64,000 nucleotides of DNA. Source: Meconema thalassinum (lineage: Eukaryota; Arthropoda; Insecta; Orthoptera; Tettigoniidae). Position 1 is the stretch's first letter. Every line of letters begins with the position of its first letter. Location of the stretch: contig OX336389.2 in NCBI GenBank assembly GCA_946902985.2, positions 279,231,527-279,295,526 on the forward strand. Reading direction: 5' to 3'. The notes under the pieces were generated by a model. That model was given only the letters and a program-made list of their open reading frames with translations, did not search any database and was not told the DNA's origin. A program made the translations under genes and the position numbers. Shown one piece after another: positions 1 to 10,587 of the stretch.

Positions 1-427
1 AGATGAATGTGCATCGCGGACTATGAGATGTGGTGTTGACGAGTGATGAGGTTTCTCGGTCTGTGCATAGTACAGTACCAAATACATTGGTCGGTGACTC
101 ACTCACTCATTCGTAATACCACAGTGGTTTGAGCTACGGCCCTATGTCAGCAGTATTGGAAGAGAAATGAATACCAGATATCACGGCGGGCTGTTGACAG
201 ACCGTTCTCTTCTCGCCTGACCCTTCCCTGCTCTTTTCCCTCACCCCACAAGTTCACAGAGCTTGGACCCGAGCAGGTTATTGATCCATTGACCTATGGT
301 ATATGAAACATGGCCTTTGGATTAGCCTAAAACATCTGTTATACTATTTTAATGTATAGATGAATTGGAACATCTTGGGGTATGTACTTGGTCAGAACCT
401 AGTTTCTAAGGCTTTCTAATTCTCGAC
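1..427. other. No feature recognised
   Basis: AT-moderate sequence without a coding frame, RNA gene or repeat that I recognise. It has short palindromic words only. Confidence 0.5.
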
Positions 428-705
428 TGTGGGTTGAAACAAGGTACTCGCCCCTTATGAGGAAGAACAGAAGAGATGGGTTCGATCCCCACGTAAGCCA
501 TCTTAGAAGTGGTTTTCTGCGATTCTCCAATTCAATTCCAGGGAAATACTGGCATGGTTCCTATAAGACCATAGCCACCTTCTCCTTAACTCTTATCATC
601 AATTACAAATACACAGACACACAATAACCCATTCGATATCAAACAGATTATCCACATAGCCTACCGGTAAGTACATGGGGTTGATGACCATGATGTTCAA
701 AGTCC
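428..705 (+). repeat. SINE-A copy, 5'-truncated and diverged
   Basis: This matches the family I call SINE-A, seen about 18 times in the window. It starts inside the body (an 'acggggtac'-like stretch, then 'gatgggttcgatcc'), carries the core 'cttagaagtggttttc', and ends near the tail words 'gaccatgatgttc'. The tRNA-like head is missing and divergence is high, so it is an old copy. Confidence 0.75.
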
Positions 706-1699
706 TGAATGAAATAGTAACAGCCTGTTTCATGACTTTCACCTAGGCTATTAAGACACTCATTTTTCACAGGAAATTCAAAGACTGGTACTCTCCATTT
801 ATTGTCTGGGATGTGTCTCCAATTAATGCAGTCAGAAGCAAAATTGTAGGGTCTTGGTAATCAGCCTTGTGCAGCAGATTGCGTATTATAGACCTATCAG
901 TAGTGTGCATGTATGTATCTAATCACTTTTAACCCAGTATTGAGGCCAGGAAACCGGATTATTACGAGATGTCATCTAATGCGTGTTTCTTGCGTACGTA
1001 TTCCTAAGGGCTATTAGGCTACTTTACATTACCGGTATTGTAGGTTATTTAGGGCCGTGTATCAGTACTGGAGGTATGAAAGTCTTGCATCAAAATAAGC
1101 TAACAGGCTAATCATGTAACTTATGTATAACCTAATTAATAATAAACACATAGGCCTACATATCAGTCTGATACGATACGGTACCGGTAGGCCTATGATA
1201 TAAATTACGGCTCTTTTCCTGAGGAAAATACAAACGGACGGGAGCTAAATTATTGTGGGTGATAAATATTAATATCTTTAAATAAACAAATAATAGGCTA
1301 CACTTAAAAAAACTAACCTACACTGTAGTACCGTACCTAACCAACAAAAGTATGGGGACTTTTACCGTACCTTAATTAGGCACCATACTTATCGTACCGC
1401 TATTTGGTTTTATTTCGAATGTCCCTATTACCGATACCTGAAAGTTTATCGTGGCATAAAACCGTAGACTAATAACTAAAATCTGTAATATTGGAGAAAG
1501 TGGAAGTCATCTTCTGCTTTCAAACTGAACTAAAGGCAAAATCACGTTTGTCACATGTTTTGAAAAACGGCAGCTCAGAAAATATTTTCTATGGATTCTA
1601 GAAATCTCTTATATATCGTCTTCGTACGTATTCGTCTTCAAATAATGCTTTAGTATAATCAAGATAGTCGTCGACCGCCAAGAATACGCCATTTTTCTT
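706..1699. other. AT-rich stretch without gene
   Basis: No coding frame or known repeat. The words TAGGCCTA and ACCGGTA recur unusually often (for example near 1160-1200), as they do elsewhere in the unique parts of this window. Confidence 0.5.
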
Positions 1700-2155
1700 G
1701 TGATAAGGATTCCTTAAGGTAGCTTGTCCCCTACCTTAGCACACGGCTAGTCGTGCGCAGTCGCGAAGGAGTCCTTGAGCCCAAGGCTTCCTCAAGATAT
1801 GTCTCTGAATAGTATTTCTGCTCAAGGAAGCCTTGAGGTCTCCTTAAGGAAGGCTTGAGGTCTCCTTAAGGAAGGCTCAAGGGAGCCTTCAAATGGCTTC
1901 CTCAAGGAAGCCTCAAGGAAGCTCTCTGAATGCAAATGGCTTCCTTAAGGCTTCCTCAAGCCCAAGGTCTCCTCAAGGTGTCCTCAAGAAATGTCTCTGA
2001 ATTCCACCCTGAGCGTTCCTTTGCGTTCGCTGTAAAAGCCGACTTCAGCCGGCTCAGCGACTCAAGGTCAGACTCAGAAGCCCGTACACACTGACGACGC
2101 TGGTAGTGTGAGCGGCTCATGAACCGCTCAGCTCGCATGTGTGTACCCACCTTTA
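1700..2155. repeat. CTCAAGG/CCTTAAGG short-repeat cluster and hairpin
   Basis: Between about 1700 and 1990 the words 'cctcaagg', 'ccttaagg' and 'ccttgagg' recur in both orientations some fifteen times, making overlapping small palindromes. From 2040 to 2150 there is a compact hairpin ('gagcggctcatgaaccgctc') flanked by 'gtacacact' and 'tgtgtgtacc'. The last part resembles the end of a hAT-type MITE, but I could not find a convincing partner end. Confidence 0.45.
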
Positions 2156-3020
2156 GAAGTGAGAGTCACCATACTTTAGCCACTAAAAACAACTTACTTG
2201 CTTTTTGAAGAAACTTTTTCGATGGAGATCGTTCTCAAGATAGCTTTGAAGTATAGTAGACGAACACTACGTCTTATATTGTACAGTGTCTTTCCCTTTA
2301 CATTTGTTTGGCAAGGACATTCTCGCTCACGCGCTCCGCCAGTGACGGCTCACTTGTCGGCTACCGCGCACGTATATGCACGGCAGAATACAGTGCTTAA
2401 CCCTAGAACGCTTACCGGGGTGACGCACCACCCCACCTTGTTCTTTTATTCTGTTTTGCGTGGCTGCGCTTCCGCATTGGTCTCTCCCTTTCTCAGTAGC
2501 CTTTAACTCTTTCAAGCATAGTGGTATCACCACTGTACCACCTTATTTTCTGCACGTGGTGCATGATGGTACATTATTCGTACCACATGTTTATGAATTT
2601 ATTTCCGCTCCGCATGATGGTCTAATGCCTGGACCACGTGCTCGTAACGTTTAAGGTAGTTTCAGATTCCCACAACAGATGGTAGGTCGTCATCCAATAG
2701 GTTGTTTGCCCAGGACATGCGTATTCACACATGCACGCGCCACAAGAAGCGTTGTTTTCAACAGTGGTGCACGTGTATACACGAAGAACTGTTATTAGAA
2801 GTATTAAAACCGGAGAATGCTGTTGTAAGGTAAGATTTGCATTCATTACAATTATTACTAGCAGACTTTACAGAAACAAACTGAATAAATGAATTCAATT
2901 GAATTTTATTCCTAAAAAACTGGCGGTTCGAATTTTGTACCATTATGCAACTATTGTTGTTCATGACCACAGATTACAATTTGTTATAGATATTGTTGAG
3001 TTGCATTTTAATTTTAAACT

Positions 3021-3287
3021 TGTTATGGGTGCTAATTCAATTTAGGGGCTTGGGACATCCTGGCCAACAGCCCCGTGTAGTTGGGTGCGGGTTAAATTTT
3101 GTCTGATAACCTGTATTTAGGTGATGACTGTTGTAGTGTGTGTAACTGTATTAGGGTCAGGGATGAGGTGGGGGCATTTGCCTGGAAGAGTGACGGGAAA
3201 GAATGGGGAAAAATCACACTAATAATAGCAGTTGTCCAATCCAGGATTAGAACCTACGATCTCCAGATTTGTTGCAGCTGTCAGTAA
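3021..3287 (-). repeat. SINE-A inserted inside inner piggyBac
   Basis: The element runs tail-first on the + strand ('ggggcttgggacatcctggc'). It is bounded by a 12-bp target duplication, taattttaaact, at 3009-3020 and 3288-3299. It lies 47 bp upstream of the transposase ATG and is therefore younger than the inner piggyBac copy. Confidence 0.85.
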
Positions 3288-3333
3288 TAATTTTAAACTG
3301 TAATTATAGATACCATCATTCGGATGTTTTCAG

Positions 3334-5222
3334 ATGAACCGACTACGTGAGGAAGAAATATCTCACTTGCTCTCGTCCGGCTCCGAATCCTCGTTTGACG
3401 ATTTTGATGCTGATTCAGACTATCAAGAAGATGGAGAAATTGTGTTTGAAGAATCAAGTGAAACGGAAGATGAACGGCCGCCACTTACGAAAATTACACG
3501 TCGCAAAAAGGGAGTTACTTCTGACTCACCAGGACCTTCCACTTCACACCTCAGTACACCAACGACCTCACCCAACACAGGAACATCTGTTGCGCAACTT
3601 GTTTCGTCCCAAGCTTCTACTTCTACCAGTCAATGTCCCGCATCAGCAGCTCTACTTGGCCAGACAACTTCAAATAATCTACAGTCATCTACTGTAGCCA
3701 CTACTTCGGGACAAGAGGAACCCAGGTGGGGACAAACTGATAGACCTATGTCAGCAGGTATGTTCAGTTCTGATACAGGTCCAACATACCGAGCCAAACA
3801 GATTATTGACCCGACACCTCAAGAGATTTTTGGACTTATGATCTCCCAAGATGTAATAGATTTAATTGTCTTTCAGACAAATTTGTACGCACAGGAAAAG
3901 CACCTAAGAACAGGAAAGGCCTATGTCCCCACAACAGACATAGAAATAAGAGTATTCCTTGGTATGAATATGCTGATGGGCATTAAACCTTTGCCTAGCT
4001 ACAGAGACTATTGGAGCTCAGATCCAGATTTGCATGATGCCTATATGAGCCAACTGATGTCAGTAAATCGGTTTGGATGGCTGCTTTCTAATATCCACAT
4101 AAATGACAACAGTAGCGCTCCAAGACCAGGCGATCCCGCTCGAGATAAACTATATAAAGTTCGGCCATTCCTAGATCTGGTGGCGAAAAATTTTAAAAGT
4201 TGTATTAACCCATCTAAAAGTATGGCAGTTGATGAATCTATGATTAAATTTAAGGGCAGATCATCATTAAAACCGTACATGCCAAAAAAAACTATTAAAA
4301 GGGGTTACAAAGTATGGATTCTCGCTGACAAGTCAGTGTACGCATACAAATTTGACATTTACACAGGGAAGAAAGGCAATTCTATTGAAAAGAATTTGGG
4401 AGAAAATGTTGTGACTTCGCTGCTACAAGGTGAAGAAGATAAATGCCACACGGTCTATTTCGACAATTACTTTACTGGAGTCCCGCTTATGCAGAGGCTC
4501 AAAACATAAAAAATCAATGCATGTGGAACGGTAAATCCGACAAGAAAATTTCTACCAAAACTTAAAGAGGACAGTAAATTACAACGTGGTGAATATGATT
4601 GGGCTACCAGTGACACTGGTCTTAGTGTGGTTAAATGGAAAGATAGGACATCTGTCCATCTGCTATCCAATTTTCATGATCCACCAGAGGCTGTTGAAGT
4701 TAAAAGAAAGGAAAAGAATGGCTCGATTTCAACAGTCCCCTGTCCTAAAATGGTGGTAGATTACAACACTGACATGAACTGTGTTGATAAATTTGACCAG
4801 ATGAAAGGTACTTACGAGATTGACAGAAAGAGCCACAAACCCTGGCATCGCATCTTTTGGTACTTCATCGATGCAAGTGTGGTGAATGCTTACCTAATAT
4901 ATAATCAACTTTCTCTGCCCAACCTCAGTATGAAAGACTTCAGACGACAAATTTCCAGGGATTGGGTTGCTCCTGCTCTAGTCTCCTCCAGAACTAATAA
5001 AAGGAAGTCATCAGGCTCACAGACAGGGGCCAAAAAACCCATGTATCAAAGGCTGTTCGCCTGGAAGGATCAGCGCATCAACCTCAGAGGTCAACCAGGA
5101 GAAGGTGCGCTAAATGCAGCACTGTAAAAAAGCAGGTTCGTACCGATTGGATGTGCTCAGTGTGCAAGGTCCCTCTATGCTTGGGTAAATCTAAGTCTTG
5201 CTTTCAGGAGTACCACAGATAG
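3334..5222 (+). pseudogene. piggyBac-like transposase, one nonsense codon plus a late frameshift
   Basis: This encodes a DDE_Tnp_1_7-type transposase that would cut and paste DNA at TTAA. The ATG at 3334 opens a Ser/acid-rich N-terminal region (about 150 residues), followed by the catalytic core. Three Asp positions fit the family triad: D300 in 'MAVDESM', D377 in 'YFDNYF' and D485 in 'NCVDKFDQM'. A TAA at 4507-4509 interrupts the frame just after 'MQRLKT', but the same frame continues without further stops to 5127. The Cys-rich C-terminal zinc-binding tail ('CAKCS', 'MCSVCKVPLC') is found only in another frame and ends at 5222, so there is also an indel shortly before 5097. Total length (about 620 codons) is normal for the family. 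With so few lesions, inactivation looks fairly recent. Confidence 0.88.
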
Positions 5223-5585
5223 GCACCGCCGATGGAGCATAGTGGTACAAATTCTGTACCACGTGTTATGCACACGAGTGAAATTGCAATGGACAAAAAA
5301 AGACTTCATTTTGCTTAATGTTACCCCTCAACAGACAAGACAACCATGTTATCTTATAAATTAACAAAATAAATATGTATGTGTGCTTCAAGGGTGTTTT
5401 TCTTATCTATTTTTCTGTGCCTGAAAGAGTTAATAAAGGCAAGCCAAGTGACGCCATCAGTGTTGCGTAGGCATGCGCTCAGTGTAACTGAATCAAGACC
5501 TGTGTTGGGGTTACAAGCCACCCCGGTAAGCGGTTACGTATGTGATATTTCGTTCACTGCATTAGAAGTAATAGCCGTTTTTATA

Positions 5586-6180
5586 ATGGAAATTAGTGTG
5601 ACGGACACTAACTTGACTGATAAGGTTCTCACCTTACTTGATGAAGAAAGTGAAGGTGAAAATGACAGTGAATTTCATGAAAGTGAGGCAGAAGATAATG
5701 TTGAGGTGGATTCCGGACCCGAACTGCTGCGCGCAATATTGTTGTACGACTTCCAGGTGTCAAGGGCGAGGCCAAATACGTGAAAAGCGAAGTGGAATCC
5801 TGGCAAATTCTTTTTTACAGATAATATGTTTGATTCTATGATGAAGAGATTTCCCGCCAGAGGCAGGCTTACTCTAAAGAGACAAAATTTGTGGCAGCCA
5901 TGATAGGGCTACTCTACATAGGCCTAACTGCTGAACAAAAGGACAATCAACTTGCTACACAAGAAATGTGGTCAAGTTATGGAGTTCCAGTGTACCGTGA
6001 GTGAGTCAAGATTCAAGTTTCTATTGAACTGTTTGCGGTTTGATGACAAAGAGAAAAGGAACAGACATGACAAATTTGCTCCAGTTCGTGAATTATGAGA
6101 AGAATTCATTTCTCTTTGTGGTACTGCTGATACACCTCACGAGTATTGCACGATTGACGAACGTTACTTGGATTCCGTGG
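5586..6180 (+). pseudogene. Outer piggyBac-like transposase, N-terminal half only
   Basis: The ATG at 5586 opens an acidic N-terminus ('LLDEESEGENDSEFHESEAE') typical of piggyBac-derived proteins. The frame breaks at 5783. Similarity resumes about 5820-5990 in other frames. From about 6007 it continues as 'RFKFLLNCLRFDD' through 'KFAPVREL', a stop codon, and 'CTIDERYL', which contains the first catalytic Asp. Nothing downstream of that Asp is recognisable, so the catalytic core is lost. Several stops and shifts make it clearly older than the inner copy at 3334-5222. Confidence 0.75.
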
Positions 6181-6341
6181 AATGCAGCAAAAGGTAACAA
6201 TTAATTCAATTACTGATGAAAATGTGACTTTTGTTCAGTTTACCAGAGATACATTTAGAATGCAGGACTTACGTGCAAGTAAACTGTGAAACGAGTAGAG
6301 CCATTTGTGTCTTTAGTCCCTTGAATTTCAGGTGCCTCCTA

Positions 6342-6484
6342 AAGAGGTGTGCAGGATGTCAGAGCAAAACACAGGGTGACACTTAACGAGGTGTACAGTA
6401 TGTTAGATTCAATTCAAATACAGGGTGACCCTTAAAGAGGTTTGCAAGATATCAGATTCAAATAATGGGTGACCCTTAAAGAGT
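6342..6484 (-). repeat. Inverted block of the 44-bp satellite
   Basis: This block reads as the reverse complement of 7945-8090, including rare variants ('gaattgaatctaacatact', 'cctcgttaagtgtca'). The array direction flips at about 6485-6493. It is a satellite segment that was inverted or templated from the other block. Confidence 0.85.
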
Positions 6485-6492
6485 TATAGTGC

Positions 6493-7157
6493 ACCTCTTT
6501 AGGAGTCACCCTGTATTCTTCTCTGCCATTTTGTACACCTCTTTAAGAGTTACCTTGTATTCTTATCTGGCATTTTGTATATCTCTTTAGGAGTCGCCCT
6601 GTATTCTTATCTGGCATCTTGTATATCTCTTTAGAAGTCACCCTGTATTCTTGTGTGAAATCTTGTACACCTCTTTACGAGTCACTCTGTATTCTTGTCT
6701 GACATCTTGAGCACCTGTTTAGGAGTCACCCTGTATTCTTCTCTGCCATCTTGTACACCTCTTTAAGAGTCACCTTGTATTCTTATCTGGCACCTTGTAT
6801 ATCCCTTTAGGAGTCACCCTGTATTCTTATCTGGCATCTTGTACTGTATTTTACTGTGACATCCTGCACATCTCTTTAGGAGGCACCCTGTATTCTTATA
6901 TGGCATCTTGTATATCTCTTCAGAAGTCACCCTGCATTCTTGTGTGACATCTTGTACACCTCTTTTGGAGTCACCCTGTATTCTTGTCTGACATCTTGTG
7001 CCCCTCTTTAGGAGTCACCCTGTATTCTTCTCTGCCATCTTGTACACCTCTTTAAGAGTCACCTTGTATTATTATCTGGCGTCTTGTATATCTCTTTAGG
7101 AGTCACCCTGTATTCTTATCTGGCATCTTGTACACCTCTTTAGGAGTCACCCTGTTT
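6493..7157 (+). repeat. 44-bp satellite block 1
   Basis: About 15 tandem copies of a 44-bp unit with the consensus words 'cctctttaggagtcaccc', 'tgtattcttatctggcatc' and 'ttgtacac'. Some units are longer where 'ttgtactgtattttgctctg' replaces the usual junction. Open frames here are by-products of the repeat. Confidence 0.95.
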
Positions 7158-7411
7158 CTTTTCGCTTCGCTCAAAGCCCCAGGTCGCCCGACGCCCCAGG
7201 ACTCTTTCAACAGACTCCATTAACCATTAACTTCGGCTTCCCGCGTGGCTTCTTGACGTCACGCACTTGCCGTCTTTTACCCATTAACTTAGGCTTCCCG
7301 CGCGGCTGCATGACGTCACTTCCGTCTCCGTAACGCAACCGTCTCCGTCCCGCATAACTTTAGACTCAAGCACAACGACGAAGTCGACAAGATCATTTGA
7401 AATGATAAAAT
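7158..7411 (+). repeat. Satellite-terminating spacer, copy 1
   Basis: A 250-bp sequence starting 'ttcgcttcgctcaaagcccc' with 'cttcccgcgtgg' and 'tgacgtca' motifs. It recurs almost exactly at 9359-9611, displaced by about 2202 bp, and in each case directly follows a satellite block. The preceding satellite units match as well, so the duplication covers array plus spacer. Two CRE-like TGACGTCA words are present. I infer no function. Confidence 0.9.
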
Positions 7412-7829
7412 GCTCCAGCGGAACAGTCGCTTTAAATATCACATTGAAAACTGGTGTACAGGCACATCAAGGTATGGAAAGAATTTTAACAGAAAGAAAG
7501 TCTGCATATGTAGTCCATGAATGTGAGGAAAAAATATGTTTTATGTGTTTATGTTTTTCTCAAATTATGCTAAAAAATACCCCTTTGAAGGCTATTTAAA
7601 GTATCAACATTATAAGAAAATCCTTCTGTTAATATCAAGACAATATAGGTGTTAACAACCCATGAAATTCTCATGGAATTTGAAACCAAATTGGTTCAGC
7701 TGGAACATTTTAAATACCTGAAAATTTATATAGAAATAAATTACAGTCAGTCTGAAAGACAAGACGTTATATCATTTCAAATGATGCATGCTACAAATGC
7801 TACACATGTTAGAAAGGATCAGGAGGGCT
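7412..7829. other. Unique stretch between satellite blocks
   Basis: AT-rich DNA with short open frames (for example 7402-7599) that have no recognisable domain or codon signature. It has no counterpart after the second spacer copy. Confidence 0.5.
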
Positions 7830-7902
7830 TCTCGCTTCGCTCGAAGCCCCAGGACTCTTTCAACAGACACCATTACCCACTAACATAGGCTTCCCGGGCG
7901 GG
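7830..7902 (+). repeat. Partial third copy of the satellite spacer
   Basis: It begins 'ctcgcttcgctcgaagcccc' and carries 'actctttcaacagac' and 'taggcttcccg', but lacks the 'tcgcccgacgcc' segment. It joins directly to the second satellite block. Confidence 0.8.
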
Positions 7903-9358
7903 CACCTCTTTAAGGGTCACCCTGTATTTGAGTCTGACATCTTTTACAACTCTTTAAGGGTCATCCATTATTTGAATCTGATATCTTGCAAACCTCTTTA
8001 AGGGTCACCCTGCATTTGAATTGAATCTAACATACTGTATACCTCGTTAAGTGTCATCCTGTATTCTGCTCTGACATCCTGCACACCTCTTTAGGAGGCA
8101 CCCTGTATTCTTATCTGGTATCTTGTAGGCCTATATCTCTTTAGAAGTCAACCTGTATTCTTGTGTGACATCTTGTACACCTCTTTAGGAGTCACCCTGT
8201 ATTCTTGTCTGACATCTTGTGCACCTCTTTAGGCGTCACCCTGTATTCTTCTCTGCCATCTTGAACACCTCCTTAAGAGTCACATTGTATCCTTATCTGG
8301 CATGTTGTATATCTCTTTAGGAGTCACCCTGTATTCTTATCTGGCATCTTGTACTGTATTTTGTTCTGACATCCTACACACCCCTTTAGGAGGCACCCTG
8401 TGTTCTTATATGACATCTTGTATATCTCTTTAGAAGTCGCCCTGTATTCTTGTGTGACATCTTGTACACCTCTTTAGGAGTCACCCTGGATTCTTGTCTG
8501 ACATCTTGTGCACCTCTTTAGGCGTCACCCTGTATTCTTCTCTGCCATCTTGAACACCTCATTAAGAGTCACCTTGTATTCTTATCTGGCATGTTGTATA
8601 TCTCTTTAGGAGTCATCCTGTATTCTTATCTGGCATCTTGTACTGTATTTTGCTCTGACATCCAGCACACCTCTTTAGGAGGCACCCTGTATTCTTGTCT
8701 GACATCTTGTGCACCTCTTTATGAGTCACCCTGTATTCTTCTCTGCCATTTTGTACACCTCTTTAAGAGTCACCTTGTATTCTTATCTGGCATCATGTAT
8801 ATCTCTTTAGGAGTCACCCTGTATTGTTATCTGACATCTTGTACTGTATTTTGCGCTGACATCCTACACACCCCTTTAGGAGGCACCCTGTATTCTTATA
8901 TGACATCTTGTATATCTCTTTAGAAGTCACCCTGTATTCTTGTGTGACATCTTGTACACCTCTTTAGGAGTCACCCTGGATTCTTGTCTGACATCTTGTG
9001 CACCTCTTTAGGCGTCACCCTGTATTCTTCTCTGCCATCTTGAACACCTCATTAAGAGTCACCTTGTATTCTTATCTGGCATGTTGTATATCTCTTTAGG
9101 AGTCACCCTGTATTCTTATCTGGCATCTTGTACTGTATTTTGCTCTGACATCCTGCACACCTCTTTAGGAGGCACCCTGTATTCTTGTCTGACATCTTGT
9201 GCACCTCTTTATGAGTCACCCTGTATTCTTCTCTGCCATTTTGTACACCTCTTTAAGAGTCACCTTGTATTCTTATCTGGCGTCTTGTATATCTCTTTAG
9301 GAGTCACCCTGTATTCTTATCTGGCATCTTGTACACCTCTTTAGGAGTCACGCTGTAT
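7903..9358 (+). repeat. 44-bp satellite block 2 with 490-bp higher-order repeat
   Basis: About 33 units of the same 44-bp family. A distinctive run of variants ('ccctggattcttgtctg', 'cctctttaggcgtcac', 'cctcattaagagtc') occurs at about 8461-8630 and again at 8951-9120. The offset is 490 bp, about eleven monomers. Confidence 0.93.
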
Positions 9359-9611
9359 TCTTTTCGCTTCGCTCAAAGCTCCAGGTCGCCTGACGCCCCA
9401 GGACTCTTTCAACAGACTCCATTAACCATTAACTTCGGCTTCCCGCGTGGCTTCTTGACGTCACGCACTTGCCGTCCTTTACCCATTAACTTAGGCTTCC
9501 CGCGCGGCTGCATTACGTCACTTCCGTCTCCGTAACGCAACCGTCTCCGTCCCGCATAACTTTAGACTCAAGCATAACGACAAAGTCGACAAGATAATTT
9601 GAAATGATAAA
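9359..9611 (+). repeat. Satellite-terminating spacer, copy 2
   Basis: Near-identical to 7158-7411, differing at scattered positions such as 'aaagctccagg' for 'aaagccccagg' and 'cattacgtca' for 'catgacgtca'. Similarity ends at the 'gaaatgataaaa' word in both copies. Confidence 0.9.
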
Positions 9612-9699
9612 AAAAAGCACTTCCTCCCTTATTCCGATTAGTAAAGATAAGAACGAAATTTTAGTAGGAGGAAAATCATTACCGTACTAACAGGGGCAT

Positions 9700-10130
9700 T
9701 ATCAGGTAGGACAGGTCGAAACCTATCTTGAAACTATGTGTAGGCAATCGTATACTATAAGAGGACAACGTGCGGAAAATCAGCCTCCGTGTTGAACTGC
9801 AAGGATCCGAAATCGTACCTGACATCCTGGTACGCAGGCAAGACGGCTGGTGGAGCTGGACATCTCTGCGGCATTAGGAGTTGTCGCCTGGTGGGGCGTA
9901 TAATATACTGACTGCTTCCCACTGGCCTTGAGTGCTCGGGCCGTCAGGGCTGTCCCTTCCAACATGTATGGTACTCTCTACTTCCCATTGATTTATATGA
10001 AAGATCCGCCACATGATTTCGGAGCCTTGCAGTTCAATCTGGTAGCTGATTTTCCGCACGTAGTCCTCTTATAGTACAACGATTGCTTCCTCAAAGTCTC
10101 AAGATAGGTTTCAACCCGTCTTACCTGATA
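9700..10130. mobile_element. Fold-back MITE with about 120-bp terminal inverted repeats
   Basis: The left arm (9700-9818) and right arm (about 10010-10130) are inverted copies. They share 'gaaacctatcttga', 'actataagaggac', 'cgtgcggaaaatcagc' and 'ttgaactgcaagg'. The loop of about 190 bp has no coding frame. The long inverted arms and 431-bp length fit a non-autonomous DNA transposon whose superfamily I cannot name. Target duplications are not evident. Confidence 0.85.
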
Positions 10131-10167
10131 CTTTCCTTGTTAAGTATCAAGTCTTACATAAACTCTC

Positions 10168-10565
10168 CACTTCCTGGCGTAGCGGATAGCATTCTTGGCT
10201 GCCACCCGGGATGTTCAAGTTCGATTCCCGGCTCTTCCAAGAAATTGTATTCTGCTCTGGGAGCTAGAACGGGGTACACTGAGCCTCTTGAGACAAAGCT
10301 GAGAAGAAGTGGCTTCGATTTCCCACCTCAACCATCTTGGAAGTGGTTTTCCGTAGCTTTCCTACTTCTACTCTAGGCAAATGCCGGGATGGTACCTAAC
10401 TTATGGCTATGGGCGCTTCCCAACCAAGTCCTTCCTCAATTACAAATACACACAGTAGTACAGACGTCGCAGTGACACAGGTTATCAGGCAAATTCTACA
10501 CACACCCAAGTACACCGGGCCACATGACCACAATGTCGGAAAGCCCCTAAAATAATTATCAACAA
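10168..10565 (+). repeat. SINE-A, near full-length
   Basis: Best copy of the family. The tRNA-like head has an A-box-like 'tagcggatagcattc' and a B-box-like 'gttcgattcccgg'. The body contains 'acggggtacactgagcctc', the central core 'cttggaagtggttttccgt' and 'aaatgccgggatggtacc'. The tail passes through 'gacacaggttatcag' and 'cacccaagtacac' to 'agcccctaaaa'. It would have been transcribed by Pol III. Confidence 0.9.
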
Positions 10566-10587
10566 CTGAATATTGGCTAGCTGGTAG

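Larger units (their letters stand above)
2503..5433 (+). mobile_element. Inner piggyBac-like element with TTAA duplication
   Basis: Both borders are TTAA (2503-2506 and 5430-5433). The terminal inverted repeats are CTCTTTCAAGCATA at 2507-2520 and its imperfect complement at 5416-5429 (12 of 14 match). Subterminal 'gtggta...taccac' words lie inside both ends (about 2520-2590 and 5240-5265). It carries one transposase gene on the + strand. The TTAA specificity and the DDD transposase place it in the piggyBac superfamily. Confidence 0.88.
2397..6180 (+). mobile_element. Outer piggyBac-like element, decayed and interrupted
   Basis: The left end is TTAA followed by CCCTAGAACGCTTACCGG, the form of piggyBac-superfamily termini (TTAA target, CCC-type tip). 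Outer sequence runs to 2502, is interrupted by a second piggyBac-like element (2503-5433), and resumes with its own acidic transposase N-terminus at 5586. An internal inverted copy of the terminal word (14 bp, 'cgcttaccggggtg' at 2409-2422, its complement at 5519-5532) supports the two flanks being one element. No right terminus is visible: transposase similarity stops near 6180 and satellite follows. Confidence 0.7.

Noticed and set aside
3347..3697. 116-codon ORF overlapping the transposase start
   Set aside because: Shadow frame of the piggyBac-like transposase.
8591..9344. ORFs of 87-110 codons rich in 'LYISLGVTLYSYL'
   Set aside because: Frames of the 44-bp satellite, repeated in step with it.
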